A stretch of DNA of 15,762 nucleotides from JBKPIY01 sp046730475 (GCA_046730475.1 JBKPIY010000070.1:1-15762), one strand, 5' to 3'; shown: positions 6,332 through 13,747, numbered from the stretch's first letter. Numbers and translations: made by a program. The notes: generated by a model from the sequence alone, not told the origin.

Positions 6332-8161
6332 GTGGCCGAGCCGGTCGCCCGGTTCCTCTCCCGGCTCCCCGCGAGAACCGTGCGGGTGGTGCGGCTGGCG
6401 CTCCGCGCCTTCGAGTGGCTCCCGTTCCCCTGGCGCTTCTCGCGCCTCGGCCTCGAGGCGCGCTCCGAGTACCTGGCGAAGATGGAAGGGTCTCGGTTCG
6501 GCCCCTATCGCGACATGCTGCTGCTGGCCAAGACCCTGGCGATGATGGGCTGGGCGCGCGACGAGCGCGTCCGCTCGGCGGTCGGCTACGAGGCCCGCTG
6601 CGCCCTCCGTCAGGGCGCCCCCGCTCCGACCGCGCTCCCCCTCGGCGATCTCGAGCCCGCCGGCGAGGGCGAGGAGTGCGACGTCGCGATCGTGGGCTCC
6701 GGGGCGGGCGGTGCGGCGGCCGCGGCCACCCTCGCCGAGGCGGGCCTCGACGTGCTCCTGCTCGAGTCGGGGCCCCACGTCGACCGTGAGTCCTACCCCG
6801 CCGACCCGCTCGACGCGATCCCGCTGCTCTACCGGGACGGCGGGCTCACGATCGCCACGGGCCGGCCGGCGATCCCGGTCCCGGTCGGCCGCGCCCTCGG
6901 CGGGACCACGGTGATCAACTCGGGCACCTGCTTCCGCGCCCCCGCCGAGGTCCTCGCCGACTGGCGCGACCGCTCCGGGATCCCGTGGGCGACCGGGCTC
7001 GATCCCGACTACGAGCTTGCCGAGCGGGTGCTCGCGGTCACCCCCCTCGACCCCGAGGTGATGGGGCGAAACGGGCAGCTCTGCATGGAGGGCGCCGAGG
7101 CGCTCGGCGCGAGCGGCGGGCCGATCGCCCGCAACGCCGGCGCCTGCGTCCAGTGCAGCTCGTGCCCGGTCGGCTGCCCGATCGACGCCAAGCGGGCGAT
7201 GCACGTCTCCTACCTGCCGCGGGCTGCCGCCGCCGGGGCCCGGATCCGCGCGGGGGTCCAAGCGCTGCGGGTGCTCGCCGAGCGCGGCCGGGTCATTGGG
7301 CTCTCCTGCCGCGCCGGCCTCCCGACCAGGGCGGCGGAGGAGATCTCCCGAAACGGCCGGCCCTCCCCTACCCGACCGTTCGAGGTCCGCGCCCGGGCGG
7401 TGATCTCGGCGGGCGGCGCCTTCGGGACTCCGGAGCTGCTCCTGCGCTCGCGCATCGTCCACCCTCACCTCGGCCGCCACCTCCACGTTCACCCCGCCGC
7501 CTGGATCGGCGCCCGCTACCCCGAGCAGGTGCGCGGCTGGGAGGGGGTGATGCAGAGCTACTACGTCGATCAATGGCAGCCGCAGGGGATCCTGCTCGAG
7601 GCCACCTTCACCCCGCTCGCCTTCGGCGCCCAGTGGCTCCCCGGCGCCGGCCGCGCCCACGCCGCCAGGGTCCGCGACTACGACCGGGTCGGCTCGATCG
7701 GCGTCCACCTCCACGACCGCTCCTCGGGCCGGGTCGCGGTTGGCGGGGACGGCTCGCTGCGACTCTCCTACCGGCTGCGCCCCGACGAGGCCCGGCGAAT
7801 CCAGTTCGGGATCGCCCGCGCCGCCGAGATCCACTTCGCCGCCGGCGCCACCGAGGTCTACCCCAACGTCGGCCCCCTGGCCGTGATCCCACGCGGGCGG
7901 GTGCAGGAGTTCGAGTCGATGCGCCTGCGTCCCGCGGACCTCCGCCTCGAGGCCTTCCACCCGATGAGCACCGCCCGGATGGGCGCCGACGAGGACACCA
8001 GCGTCACCGCCGCCGACGGGTCGGTTCGGGGCGCCGAGGGCCTCTACGTCGCCGACGCCAGCCTTCTCCCCACCTCGGTCGGCGTCAACCCGATGATGAC
8101 GATCATCGCCTGCGCGGTACGGGTCTCCCGCGGGATCGCCGAGCGGCTGAGCGCGTCGTAG
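6332..8161 (+). CDS. GMC-family FAD-dependent oxidoreductase (alcohol oxidase/dehydrogenase type); true start uncertain
   Basis: A flavoenzyme of 609 residues from the GTG given here. VAIVGSGAGGAAAAATLAEA at about 118-137 is the FAD-binding Rossmann motif; GGTTVINSGTCFR at about 190 is the GMC glycine-rich loop; the C-terminal domain has FHPMSTARMG (His543) and SVGVNPMMTI (Asn586), the His/Asn pair of GMC active sites. A cysteine cluster CVQCSSCPVGCP lies at 272-283. Relatives include long-chain alcohol oxidases and cholesterol-oxidase-like enzymes; the alcohol substrate is unknown. No signal peptide is seen. The frame stays open 36 codons upstream, back to the previous gene's TGA, and those codons (AAELRTLRAIAEAVAPGYDG) look like the helical N-terminal extension of this subfamily, yet contain no ATG, GTG or TTG. 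Initiation at CTG 6239 is therefore possible. The gene converges on a minus-strand gene 6 nt away. Confidence 0.9.
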   Translation: MAEPVARFLSRLPARTVRVVRLALRAFEWLPFPWRFSRLGLEARSEYLAKMEGSRFGPYRDMLLLAKTLAMMGWARDERVRSAVGYEARCALRQGAPAPTALPLGDLEPAGEGEECDVAIVGSGAGGAAAAATLAEAGLDVLLLESGPHVDRESYPADPLDAIPLLYRDGGLTIATGRPAIPVPVGRALGGTTVINSGTCFRAPAEVLADWRDRSGIPWATGLDPDYELAERVLAVTPLDPEVMGRNGQLCMEGAEALGASGGPIARNAGACVQCSSCPVGCPIDAKRAMHVSYLPRAAAAGARIRAGVQALRVLAERGRVIGLSCRAGLPTRAAEEISRNGRPSPTRPFEVRARAVISAGGAFGTPELLLRSRIVHPHLGRHLHVHPAAWIGARYPEQVRGWEGVMQSYYVDQWQPQGILLEATFTPLAFGAQWLPGAGRAHAARVRDYDRVGSIGVHLHDRSSGRVAVGGDGSLRLSYRLRPDEARRIQFGIARAAEIHFAAGATEVYPNVGPLAVIPRGRVQEFESMRLRPADLRLEAFHPMSTARMGADEDTSVTAADGSVRGAEGLYVADASLLPTSVGVNPMMTIIACAVRVSRGIAERLSAS

Positions 8162-8167
8162 GACGAG

Positions 8168-8593
8168 CTAGGTCCGAGCGTGCGGCGCCTCGGAGCGACG
8201 GCGGGCGGCCGGCTCCTCCCGCATCCCCTGGTAGGCGAGCAGGCCGATCGCCGCGGTCAGGGCGGGCCCGAGCCAGGCGCCGATCTCCCGCGCGAGCGCG
8301 TCGGGCGGGTTGACGAGGCGGTAGAGGAGGAGGACGCAGGTGATCGCCGCCGCCGCCACCGTGACCGAGCTTCCGGCCACCGGGAGCCCGGTCCGATCCC
8401 CGGCGAGGGCGGCCGCCGCCGTCGCGACCGCGAGCGTGATCGCGGCGGTGGCGATGATGTCGATCACCTGAAACGACTGCCAGAGGTCGACCGATGCCCC
8501 CTCCCGGTCCTCGAACCAGGGCAGGAAGCCGACGACGAGCAGGGCGATCCCGGCCAGCCCGGCCAGGACCGCGGTTCGCCTCGGTGCGCTCAT
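8168..8593 (-). CDS. Four-helix membrane protein, paralogue A of a tandem trio
   Basis: A 141-residue membrane protein of unknown function. Hydrophobic segments lie at about 7-26, 42-64, 70-92 and 104-122. An aromatic/acidic loop (FLPWFEDREG) follows helix 1, LWQSFQVIDI leads into helix 2, and REIGAWLG precedes helix 4. The tail is basic (EEPAARRRSEAPHART) and presumably cytoplasmic. The next gene upstream has the same layout with matching landmarks (FLPFWEAG, LWESSSTFDI, RQIGAFLV), so the two look like distant duplicates. It starts 49 nt after the stop of that gene and is probably cotranscribed. Its 3' end nearly touches the convergent GMC gene, leaving no room for a separate terminator. Confidence 0.8.
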   Translation of the reverse strand: MSAPRRTAVLAGLAGIALLVVGFLPWFEDREGASVDLWQSFQVIDIIATAAITLAVATAAAALAGDRTGLPVAGSSVTVAAAAITCVLLLYRLVNPPDALAREIGAWLGPALTAAIGLLAYQGMREEPAARRRSEAPHART

Positions 8594-8642
8594 CTGCTTG
8601 TCCGGGCTCTTCCGCCCACCAGCCCCGGCAGCGCAACGCGGC

Positions 8643-9047
8643 CTAGTACCTGTCGACGCCCGTGTCCTCCTGGGCGGCGCTCCAGCCGCCGAAGGCGATC
8701 CCCGCGACGGCGATCAGGACGAGGAAGGCCCCGATCTGGCGGCTAAAGCCGTCGGGCCAGTCGAAGATCAGCAGCCACAGCATCAGCACCGTGCCGACGC
8801 CGCCGAGGAGGGCGGTGGCGCCGTTCAGGGTCATTCCCGGGAGGACGTGGCCGGCGGCGGCGGTGAGCGCGGCGGCGATTGCGACGAGCACGGTGATCAG
8901 CAGGTAGATGTCAAACGTCGAAGAGGACTCCCAGAGGCTAGAGCTGACGCTGCCAGCTTCCCAGAACGGCAGAAACATGAAGATGAAGAGCAGGACCGCG
9001 GACCCGGCCGCGATCATCTGCCCTTGGCTCATTCTGCTTGTGTCCAT
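8643..9047 (-). CDS. Four-helix membrane protein, paralogue B of a tandem trio
   Basis: A 134-residue membrane protein, function unknown. The ATG (MDTSRMSQGQMIAAGS) is chosen because AAAGGAG lies 5 nt upstream; the frame stays open far beyond it, but that extension is arginine-rich shadow sequence. Helices lie at about 12-30, 44-66, 72-95 and 104-122, with FLPFWEAGS after helix 1, LWESSSTFDIY before helix 2 and FSRQIGAF before helix 4. The short acidic tail ends AAQEDTGVDRY. It resembles paralogue A most closely in loop landmarks and length. A strong hairpin lies in the 140-nt gap to the gene upstream, so it may have its own promoter. Confidence 0.82.
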   Translation of the reverse strand: MDTSRMSQGQMIAAGSAVLLFIFMFLPFWEAGSVSSSLWESSSTFDIYLLITVLVAIAAALTAAAGHVLPGMTLNGATALLGGVGTVLMLWLLIFDWPDGFSRQIGAFLVLIAVAGIAFGGWSAAQEDTGVDRY

Positions 9048-9052
9048 CCTCT

Positions 9053-9059
9053 CTCCTTT
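9053..9059 (-). promoter_or_regulatory. Ribosome binding site deciding the start of paralogue B
   Basis: AAAGGAG on the minus strand is 5 nt from the ATG at 9047. It fixes this ATG over the long upstream open frame and over the in-frame ATG five codons further in. Confidence 0.75.
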
Positions 9060-9130
9060 GAGCTTGATTGCTCGCCGCCAGCGGTGCTCGGGAAGAGCCC
9101 TTGGGCCAAATTCGGTAGGCGGCACCCTAT

Positions 9131-9164
9131 CCGCCGGGACGGTCGTAGCGACCGCCCTGGGCGG
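9131..9164 (-). terminator. Strong hairpin between paralogues C and B, terminator-like without a U-tract
   Basis: The centre is a perfect six-base stem CGGTCG-TAG-CGACCG. It extends outward through GGG/CCT and CCGCC/GGCGG arms with one mismatch and one bulge. It lies 24 nt after the stop of the upstream gene. No run of T follows on the minus strand, so it could be a U-less actinobacterial terminator, an mRNA-stability element or a partial attenuator. Confidence 0.4.
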
Positions 9165-9187
9165 CGCGATCACCGAGATCGAATCCG

Positions 9188-9691
9188 TTACCGATCCCCG
9201 TTCGAGCGCCTCGAGTCGCCCCGGTCGGCGGCGACGAGCGGCTCGAAGCCCTCGTCGATCAACGCGATCAGCCCGCCGGCCGCCACGGTGAAGACTGCGG
9301 CCAGGCCGAGGAAGATCCCGACCTTCAGCTCGGGCGATCCGGCGACCATTCGCCAGAGGACGAGAAGGGTGGCGAGCGTCCCGAGGCCGGCGGTCACCGC
9401 CCCCCTGGGGAGGCCGTCGACGTTGACCCGCTGTCCCGACGCCGCCAGCCCGGCGAGAGCGATGCCGGACAGGCCCGCCAGCATGATCAGGAACCCGGGC
9501 AGGTCGGTGAGGAAGTCCCATCCCGAGATGCTCGCCGCCTCGACGCCGGTCGGCACCTGGGCGCCACCCGGACCGGTAGAAGTGGTGATCTCGACGCCGC
9601 CGCCGACCCAATCCAAAAACAGGAACGCGAACAGCGCGATGCCGCCTAGCCCGGCGACGATCTCCCCAGTGCGAAGCCGTGAGAAGTCCAA
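9188..9691 (-). CDS. Four-helix membrane protein, paralogue C of a tandem trio (TTG start)
   Basis: A 167-residue membrane protein, function unknown. The start is TTG, supported by GGAGGA ending 4 nt upstream. Helices lie at about 12-30, 65-85, 98-116 and 122-143. The N-terminus SRLRTGEIVAGLGGIALFAF parallels the SRMSQGQMIAAGSAVLLFIF of paralogue B, and FLDWVGGG replaces FLPFWEAG. It is the most divergent copy: it carries a Gly/Thr-rich extracytoplasmic insertion at about 35-55 (TTSTGPGGAQVPTG), and SGWDFLTD takes the place of the LW motif. The C-terminus is charged (DRGDSRRSNGDR). It is first in the trio and lies 114 nt downstream of folD, so either its own promoter or read-through could drive it. 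Confidence 0.8.
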   Translation of the reverse strand: MDFSRLRTGEIVAGLGGIALFAFLFLDWVGGGVEITTSTGPGGAQVPTGVEAASISGWDFLTDLPGFLIMLAGLSGIALAGLAASGQRVNVDGLPRGAVTAGLGTLATLLVLWRMVAGSPELKVGIFLGLAAVFTVAAGGLIALIDEGFEPLVAADRGDSRRSNGDR

Positions 9692-9695
9692 TTGG

Positions 9696-9701
9696 TCCTC
9701 C
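9696..9701 (-). promoter_or_regulatory. Ribosome binding site supporting the TTG start of paralogue C
   Basis: GGAGGA on the minus strand is followed by CCAA and then TTG. This near-perfect anti-16S match at ideal spacing is the reason for accepting a TTG initiator here. Confidence 0.75.
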
Positions 9702-9805
9702 GTCTGTTGGATACGGGCCGGCTACGGACCCGCGGAACGCTTGACGAGGGGCCGGATTCAACCACGCTGACGGCACCCTCGGGGGCCGGTTGGCGTCGGC
9801 GGGAG

Positions 9806-10672
9806 TCAGGCGCGGGCGCCGATTCCGGCCTGGTCCCGGGCCGCCTGGACGGTGTTCGCGAGCAGCATCGCGATCGTCATCGGGCCGACGCCGCCCGGGA
9901 CGGGGGTGATCGCGCCGGCGATCTCGCGGGCGGCCGCGAACTCGACGTCGCCGACGAGGCCCTCGTCGGTGCGGTTGGTGCCGACGTCGATCACGGTGGC
10001 GCCGGGGCGCACCATCTCCCCGGTGACGAGCCCGGGGCGTCCGGCGGCCACGACCAGGATCTCGGCGCGGCGGCAGACCGCGCCGAGGTCGGGGGTGCGG
10101 CTGTGGCAGATCGTGACGGTGGCGTTGGCGATCAGCAGGAGGCTGAAGAGCGGGCGGCCGACGAGGTTGGAGCGTCCGACGATCACCGCCTCCTTGCCGG
10201 CGGGGTCCACCCCCACGCTGGCGAGCAGCTCCATCACCCCGCGGGGCGTGCAGGGGACGAGGCCCGGGGTGCCGCGGGCGAGGAGGCCGGCGCTCACCGG
10301 GGTGAGCCCGTCGACGTCCTTGGAGGCATCGATCGAGGCGACCACCTCGGCCGCGTCGATCCGGTCGGGCAGGGGTAGCTGGACCAGGATCCCGTCGACC
10401 TCGTCGTTCGCGTTCAGCTCCTCGACCAGGCCGAGCAGCTCCTGATGGGAGATCGATCCGGGCGGCTCGTGATGGAAGGAGCTGATCCCCACTTCCTCGC
10501 AGGCCTCGCGCTTGCGACGCACGTAGATCGCCGAGGCGGGGTCGTCGCCGACCAGCACCGTGGCGAGCCCGGGCGGGCGCCCGAGCTCCTCGGCCAGCTC
10601 GGCCACCTCCCCGGCGACCCGTCCTCGGACGCCGGCGGCGACCGCCTTTCCGTCGATCACGGTGGCGCTCAC
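9806..10672 (-). CDS. folD: Bifunctional methylenetetrahydrofolate dehydrogenase/methenyltetrahydrofolate cyclohydrolase
   Basis: FolD interconverts 5,10-methylene- and 10-formyl-tetrahydrofolate in the cytosol, using NADP+, and supplies one-carbon units for purines and formyl-Met. The 288-residue protein has normal length. The catalytic Tyr50 and Lys54 lie in YVRRKREACEEVGI; GILVQLPLP is at 94-102, KDVDGLTP with Asp121 at 118-125, the NADP-binding VGRSNLVGRP at 165-174, and TPVPGGVGPMT at 256-266. The GTG start overlaps the pcrA stop by four bases (GTGA) and has AGGAAGG 4 nt upstream. The longer open frame in front is the shadow of pcrA. The overlap shows translational coupling to the helicase gene; no functional link is needed to explain it. 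Confidence 0.97.
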   Translation of the reverse strand: MSATVIDGKAVAAGVRGRVAGEVAELAEELGRPPGLATVLVGDDPASAIYVRRKREACEEVGISSFHHEPPGSISHQELLGLVEELNANDEVDGILVQLPLPDRIDAAEVVASIDASKDVDGLTPVSAGLLARGTPGLVPCTPRGVMELLASVGVDPAGKEAVIVGRSNLVGRPLFSLLLIANATVTICHSRTPDLGAVCRRAEILVVAAGRPGLVTGEMVRPGATVIDVGTNRTDEGLVGDVEFAAAREIAGAITPVPGGVGPMTIAMLLANTVQAARDQAGIGARA

Positions 10673-12951
10673 GCGGCCTTCCTCAGCGGCGCGTAGTCGG
10701 CCATCAGCTTCCGCTCGGCGCCGTCGCCCGCGAACCGAACCACGATCACCCCGCCGGGCTCGACCGCGGTGACCACCCCCTCCCCGAAGCTGGCGTGGAC
10801 GACGTCGTCGCCGGTGGCGAAGATCGGGACCTCGGCGTGGCGGGCGGGACCCGGGCCGGCCCCGGCTCCGCTGGTCCACCCGGTCAGCGCCTCTTCCTCG
10901 GTCCCCTCGCGCTCGACCAGCTCGTCGGGCAGCTCGGAGAGAAACCGGGATGCGATCCCGAACTCGCGGTTGGCAAACATCCGCCGGCTGCGGGCGTGGG
11001 TCAGCCACAGCCGGCTCTTCGCCCGGGTGATCCCGACGTAGCAGAGGCGGCGCTCCTCTTCCTCCTCGCCCTCCTCGAGCGCCCGCATGTGGGGGAAGAC
11101 CCCCTCCTCGCAGCCGATCATGAACACCGCCTCGTACTCGAGGCCCTTGGCGTTGTGGAGGGTCATCAGGGTGACGCGGCTCTCGCCACGGCGGAGCTCG
11201 TCCTGGTCGGTGTAGAGCGAGATCGCCTGCAGGAACTCCTCCAGCGGCGACAGCTCCGACTCCCCCTCCACCGCCCGGTTGGCGTCGAACTCGGCGGCCA
11301 CCCCCACCAGCTCGTCGAGGTTCTCGATTCGTCCCTCGGCCTCGATCGTCCGCTCCGCCCGCAGCGCGTCGAGGTAGCCGCTCCGCTCGAGCAGCGCCTC
11401 GAGCAGCTCGGCCACCGGCCGTCCCTCGAACGCGGCCCGGAGCTCCTCGATCAGCTCGACGAAGCGCCCGACCGACTTGATCGCCGCCGCCCCCATCCCG
11501 CTGACCGTCTCCGCCGTCCGGGCGACCTCCCAGATCGTCTCTCCGGATGTGTTGGCGTGGGAGAGCAGCCGCGCCTGGCTGGTGTTGCCGATCCCCCGCC
11601 GCGGCGAGTTCACGATCCGCGAGAAGCTCATCTCGTCCGCCGGGTTCAGGATCAGCTGGAGGTAGGCGACCGCGTCCTTGATCTCGGCCCGCTCGTAGAA
11701 CTTGGTCCCGCCGATCACCTGATAGGGAAGCTCGTAGCGGACGAGGATGTCCTCCAGCACCCGGCTCTGGGCGTTGGTCCGATAGAAGACCGCGATCTCG
11801 TCCTGGGACACGCCGGCGCCCACCAGGGACTCGATCTCGCCCGCGACGAAGCGGGCCTCGGCGTGCTCATCGTCCAGCTCGGCGACGACGATCCTCTCGC
11901 CCTGATCGAGGTCGGTCCACAGGTGCTTGCCGAGCCGCCCGCGGTTGTTGGACACGACCTCGTTCGCGGCCGCCAGGATCGTCTTCGTCGAGCGGTAGTT
12001 CTGCTCCAGCTTGACGACCTCGGACTCCGGGAAGTCCTTTTCGAACTCGAGGATGTTGCGAATGTCCGCCTGGCGAAATCCGTAGATCGACTGGTCCTCG
12101 TCTCCGACCACGGTCAGGTTCCCGTGCTCGCCGCAAAGCAGCTGGAGGAGCCGGTACTGCGCATGGTTCGTGTCCTGGTACTCGTCGACGAGGACCCAGC
12201 GGAAGCGCTCGCGGTAGCGGCGGCGGACGTCCTCGTAGAGCTCGAGGACGTTGACCGTGCGGGTGAGGAGGTCGTCGAAGTCCATCGCGTTGGCGTCGAG
12301 CATCCGGCGCTCGTACAGCCGGTAGGCCTGGCCGACCAGCTCCTCGAAGGCCGAGCCGCCCCCCTCCTCCTGGTAGGTCTCTGCGTCGATCAGGCCGTTC
12401 TTGGCGTCGGAGACGCGAGCGCGGATCGCCCGTGGCGGATAGCGCTTCGCGTCGACGTCCAAATCCTCGAGGACCCGCTTCATCATCCGCAGCGAGTCGG
12501 CCTCGTCGTAGATCGTGAACCGGCTGGTGTAGCCGAGCCGCTCCCCCTCGGCGCGGAGGATGCGGGCGCAGGCGGCGTGGAAGGTCATCACCCACATCCG
12601 CCGCTCGACCCCGCCGACCAGGGTGGCGACCCGATCTCGCATCTCCTCCGCGGCCTTGTTGGTGAAGGTGATCGCGAGGATCTCGTTCGGCCGCGCCCGC
12701 CCGGTCGCGAGCAGCCACGCGATCCGGTGGGTGAGCGCCCGGGTCTTGCCGGAGCCGGCCCCCGCCAGGATCAGGAGAGGCCCCTCGCCGTGGGTGACCG
12801 CCTCGCGCTGGGGCGAGTTGAGATCGGCGAGCAGGCGCTCGATCTGGCTCGCCCCGACCTCGGTGGGGGCGGCCGACCCGTTCAGCTCGTCGGCTTCCTC
12901 CCCACCTCTCGCAGGACTCCGCGGGGCTTCCTGCTCTCTCGCTGGCGCCAC
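10669..12951 (-). CDS. pcrA: ATP-dependent 3'-5' DNA helicase, UvrD/PcrA type
   Basis: A superfamily 1A helicase that unwinds DNA in nucleotide-excision and mismatch repair and clears replication or transcription blocks. The 760-residue protein has every core motif: Walker A GAGSGKT at 64-70, TFTNKAAEEM at 95-104, motif II DEYQDT at 256-261, motif III GDEDQSIYGFRQAD at 283-296, motif IV QNYRST at 317-322, motif V TLHNAKGLEYE at 597-607 and motif VI YVGITRAK at 638-645. The C-terminal segment about 712-757 (DDVVHASFGEGVVTAV) is the Tudor-like domain of PcrA that binds RNA polymerase. The first 35 residues are a charged, probably disordered tail. The GTG start has no ribosome binding site but a TATGCT box 6 nt upstream, consistent with a leaderless mRNA. 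It lies 52 nt after cysE. Confidence 0.96.
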   Translation of the reverse strand: MAPAREQEAPRSPARGGEEADELNGSAAPTEVGASQIERLLADLNSPQREAVTHGEGPLLILAGAGSGKTRALTHRIAWLLATGRARPNEILAITFTNKAAEEMRDRVATLVGGVERRMWVMTFHAACARILRAEGERLGYTSRFTIYDEADSLRMMKRVLEDLDVDAKRYPPRAIRARVSDAKNGLIDAETYQEEGGGSAFEELVGQAYRLYERRMLDANAMDFDDLLTRTVNVLELYEDVRRRYRERFRWVLVDEYQDTNHAQYRLLQLLCGEHGNLTVVGDEDQSIYGFRQADIRNILEFEKDFPESEVVKLEQNYRSTKTILAAANEVVSNNRGRLGKHLWTDLDQGERIVVAELDDEHAEARFVAGEIESLVGAGVSQDEIAVFYRTNAQSRVLEDILVRYELPYQVIGGTKFYERAEIKDAVAYLQLILNPADEMSFSRIVNSPRRGIGNTSQARLLSHANTSGETIWEVARTAETVSGMGAAAIKSVGRFVELIEELRAAFEGRPVAELLEALLERSGYLDALRAERTIEAEGRIENLDELVGVAAEFDANRAVEGESELSPLEEFLQAISLYTDQDELRRGESRVTLMTLHNAKGLEYEAVFMIGCEEGVFPHMRALEEGEEEEERRLCYVGITRAKSRLWLTHARSRRMFANREFGIASRFLSELPDELVEREGTEEEALTGWTSGAGAGPGPARHAEVPIFATGDDVVHASFGEGVVTAVEPGGVIVVRFAGDGAERKLMADYAPLRKAA

Positions 12952-12957
12952 CGGGCG

Positions 12958-12963
12958 AGCATA
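12958..12963 (-). promoter_or_regulatory. Putative -10 element of a leaderless pcrA promoter
   Basis: TATGCT on the minus strand is followed by exactly 6 nt and then the pcrA GTG. The hexamer is in the loop of a small CGGGC/GCCCG inverted repeat, which might also serve as an operator or simply reflect base composition. No ribosome binding site is present. Confidence 0.5.
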
Positions 12964-13003
12964 GCCCGCCCTCCGGCGCGGGCGGTCGCCTGGGCCGGCC
13001 CGC

Positions 13004-13741
13004 TCAGCCCCCGGCGGAGCTCGGGCCCTTCTTCGGTCGCAGCTCGGTGACGTCGGCGGGCTTCGCGTCCTCGCCGTTCGCCGCCGCGAGCCTGCGCTCG
13101 AGCTCGGCGATCCTCTCCGACAGCGCCTTGATCGCCTCGGCGATCGGGTCAGGGAGGTGGATCCAGTCGGTGTCCGGGCCCTCGACTCGGCGCCCCTCCA
13201 CCCGGACCGGGTGGCCGGGGTTGCCGACCACGGTGGTCTCGGGCGGGACGTCCTCGATCACCACCGTGTTGGCTCCCACCTTGGCGTTGCGCCCGACCGT
13301 CACCGGGCCGAGGAGCTTCGCCCCGGAGCCGACGGTGACGTTGTCCTCGAGGGTCGGATGGCGCTTGCCGCGGGCGAATCCCGTGCCGCCGAGGGTGACC
13401 CCTTGGTACAGCGTCACCCGGTCGCCGATCTCCGCCGTCTCCCCCACCACCACGCCGGAGCCGTGGTCGATGAAGAACTCGGCGCCGATCTTCGCCGCCG
13501 GGTGGATCTCGACCCCGGTGACCGCGCGGCTGGCGTAGGCGATCACCCGCGGCGCCAGCGGGACGCCGCCGTCCCAGAGGGCGTGGGCGACCCGGTGGGC
13601 GAGGAGCGCCTGGACGCCCGCCCAGCCCGTGAGGATCTCCACGGTCCCGATCCCGCGGGCGGCCGGGTCGCGCTCGCGCGCGGCCGCCACGTCGGCGCTG
13701 ATCTCCTTGGCGACCCGCCTCAGAGTGCCGATCCCGAGCAT
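13004..13741 (-). CDS. cysE: Serine O-acetyltransferase
   Basis: CysE transfers acetyl from acetyl-CoA to L-serine, giving O-acetylserine for CysK. The 245-residue protein has a helical N-terminal region (about 1-70), then the left-handed beta-helix hexapeptide domain: GVEIHPAAKIG, then IDHGSGVVVGETAEIG with the catalytic-type Asp92-His93, and RHPTLEDNVTVG with His128. TVVGNPGHPVR closes the coil. A helical, probably coiled-coil tail spans about 197-222 (IAEAIKALSERIAELERRL), followed by a low-complexity end PKKGPSSAGG. The terminal isoleucine that docks into CysK in enteric bacteria is absent. The ATG has no ribosome binding site; TACCCT ends 6 nt upstream. cysK lies 93 nt upstream on the same strand, so the two may be cotranscribed or separately started. 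Confidence 0.95.
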   Translation of the reverse strand: MLGIGTLRRVAKEISADVAAARERDPAARGIGTVEILTGWAGVQALLAHRVAHALWDGGVPLAPRVIAYASRAVTGVEIHPAAKIGAEFFIDHGSGVVVGETAEIGDRVTLYQGVTLGGTGFARGKRHPTLEDNVTVGSGAKLLGPVTVGRNAKVGANTVVIEDVPPETTVVGNPGHPVRVEGRRVEGPDTDWIHLPDPIAEAIKALSERIAELERRLAAANGEDAKPADVTELRPKKGPSSAGG

Positions 13742-13747
13742 GCCAAC

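Noticed and set aside
6167..7960. Minus-strand frame of about 600 codons opposite the GMC gene
   Set aside because: It shows no recognisable motifs and the plus strand carries clear FAD and active-site signatures.
9048..9776. N-terminal extension of membrane paralogue B
   Set aside because: It overlaps paralogue C out of frame and ignores the strong AAAGGAG site at 9053-9059.
10673..11008. N-terminal extension of FolD by 112 residues
   Set aside because: It overlaps pcrA and is arginine-rich; the GTG at 10672 has a good ribosome binding site and gives the normal length.
10795..13050. Plus-strand frame of about 750 codons opposite pcrA
   Set aside because: It is a shadow of the helicase, whose seven motifs are all on the minus strand.
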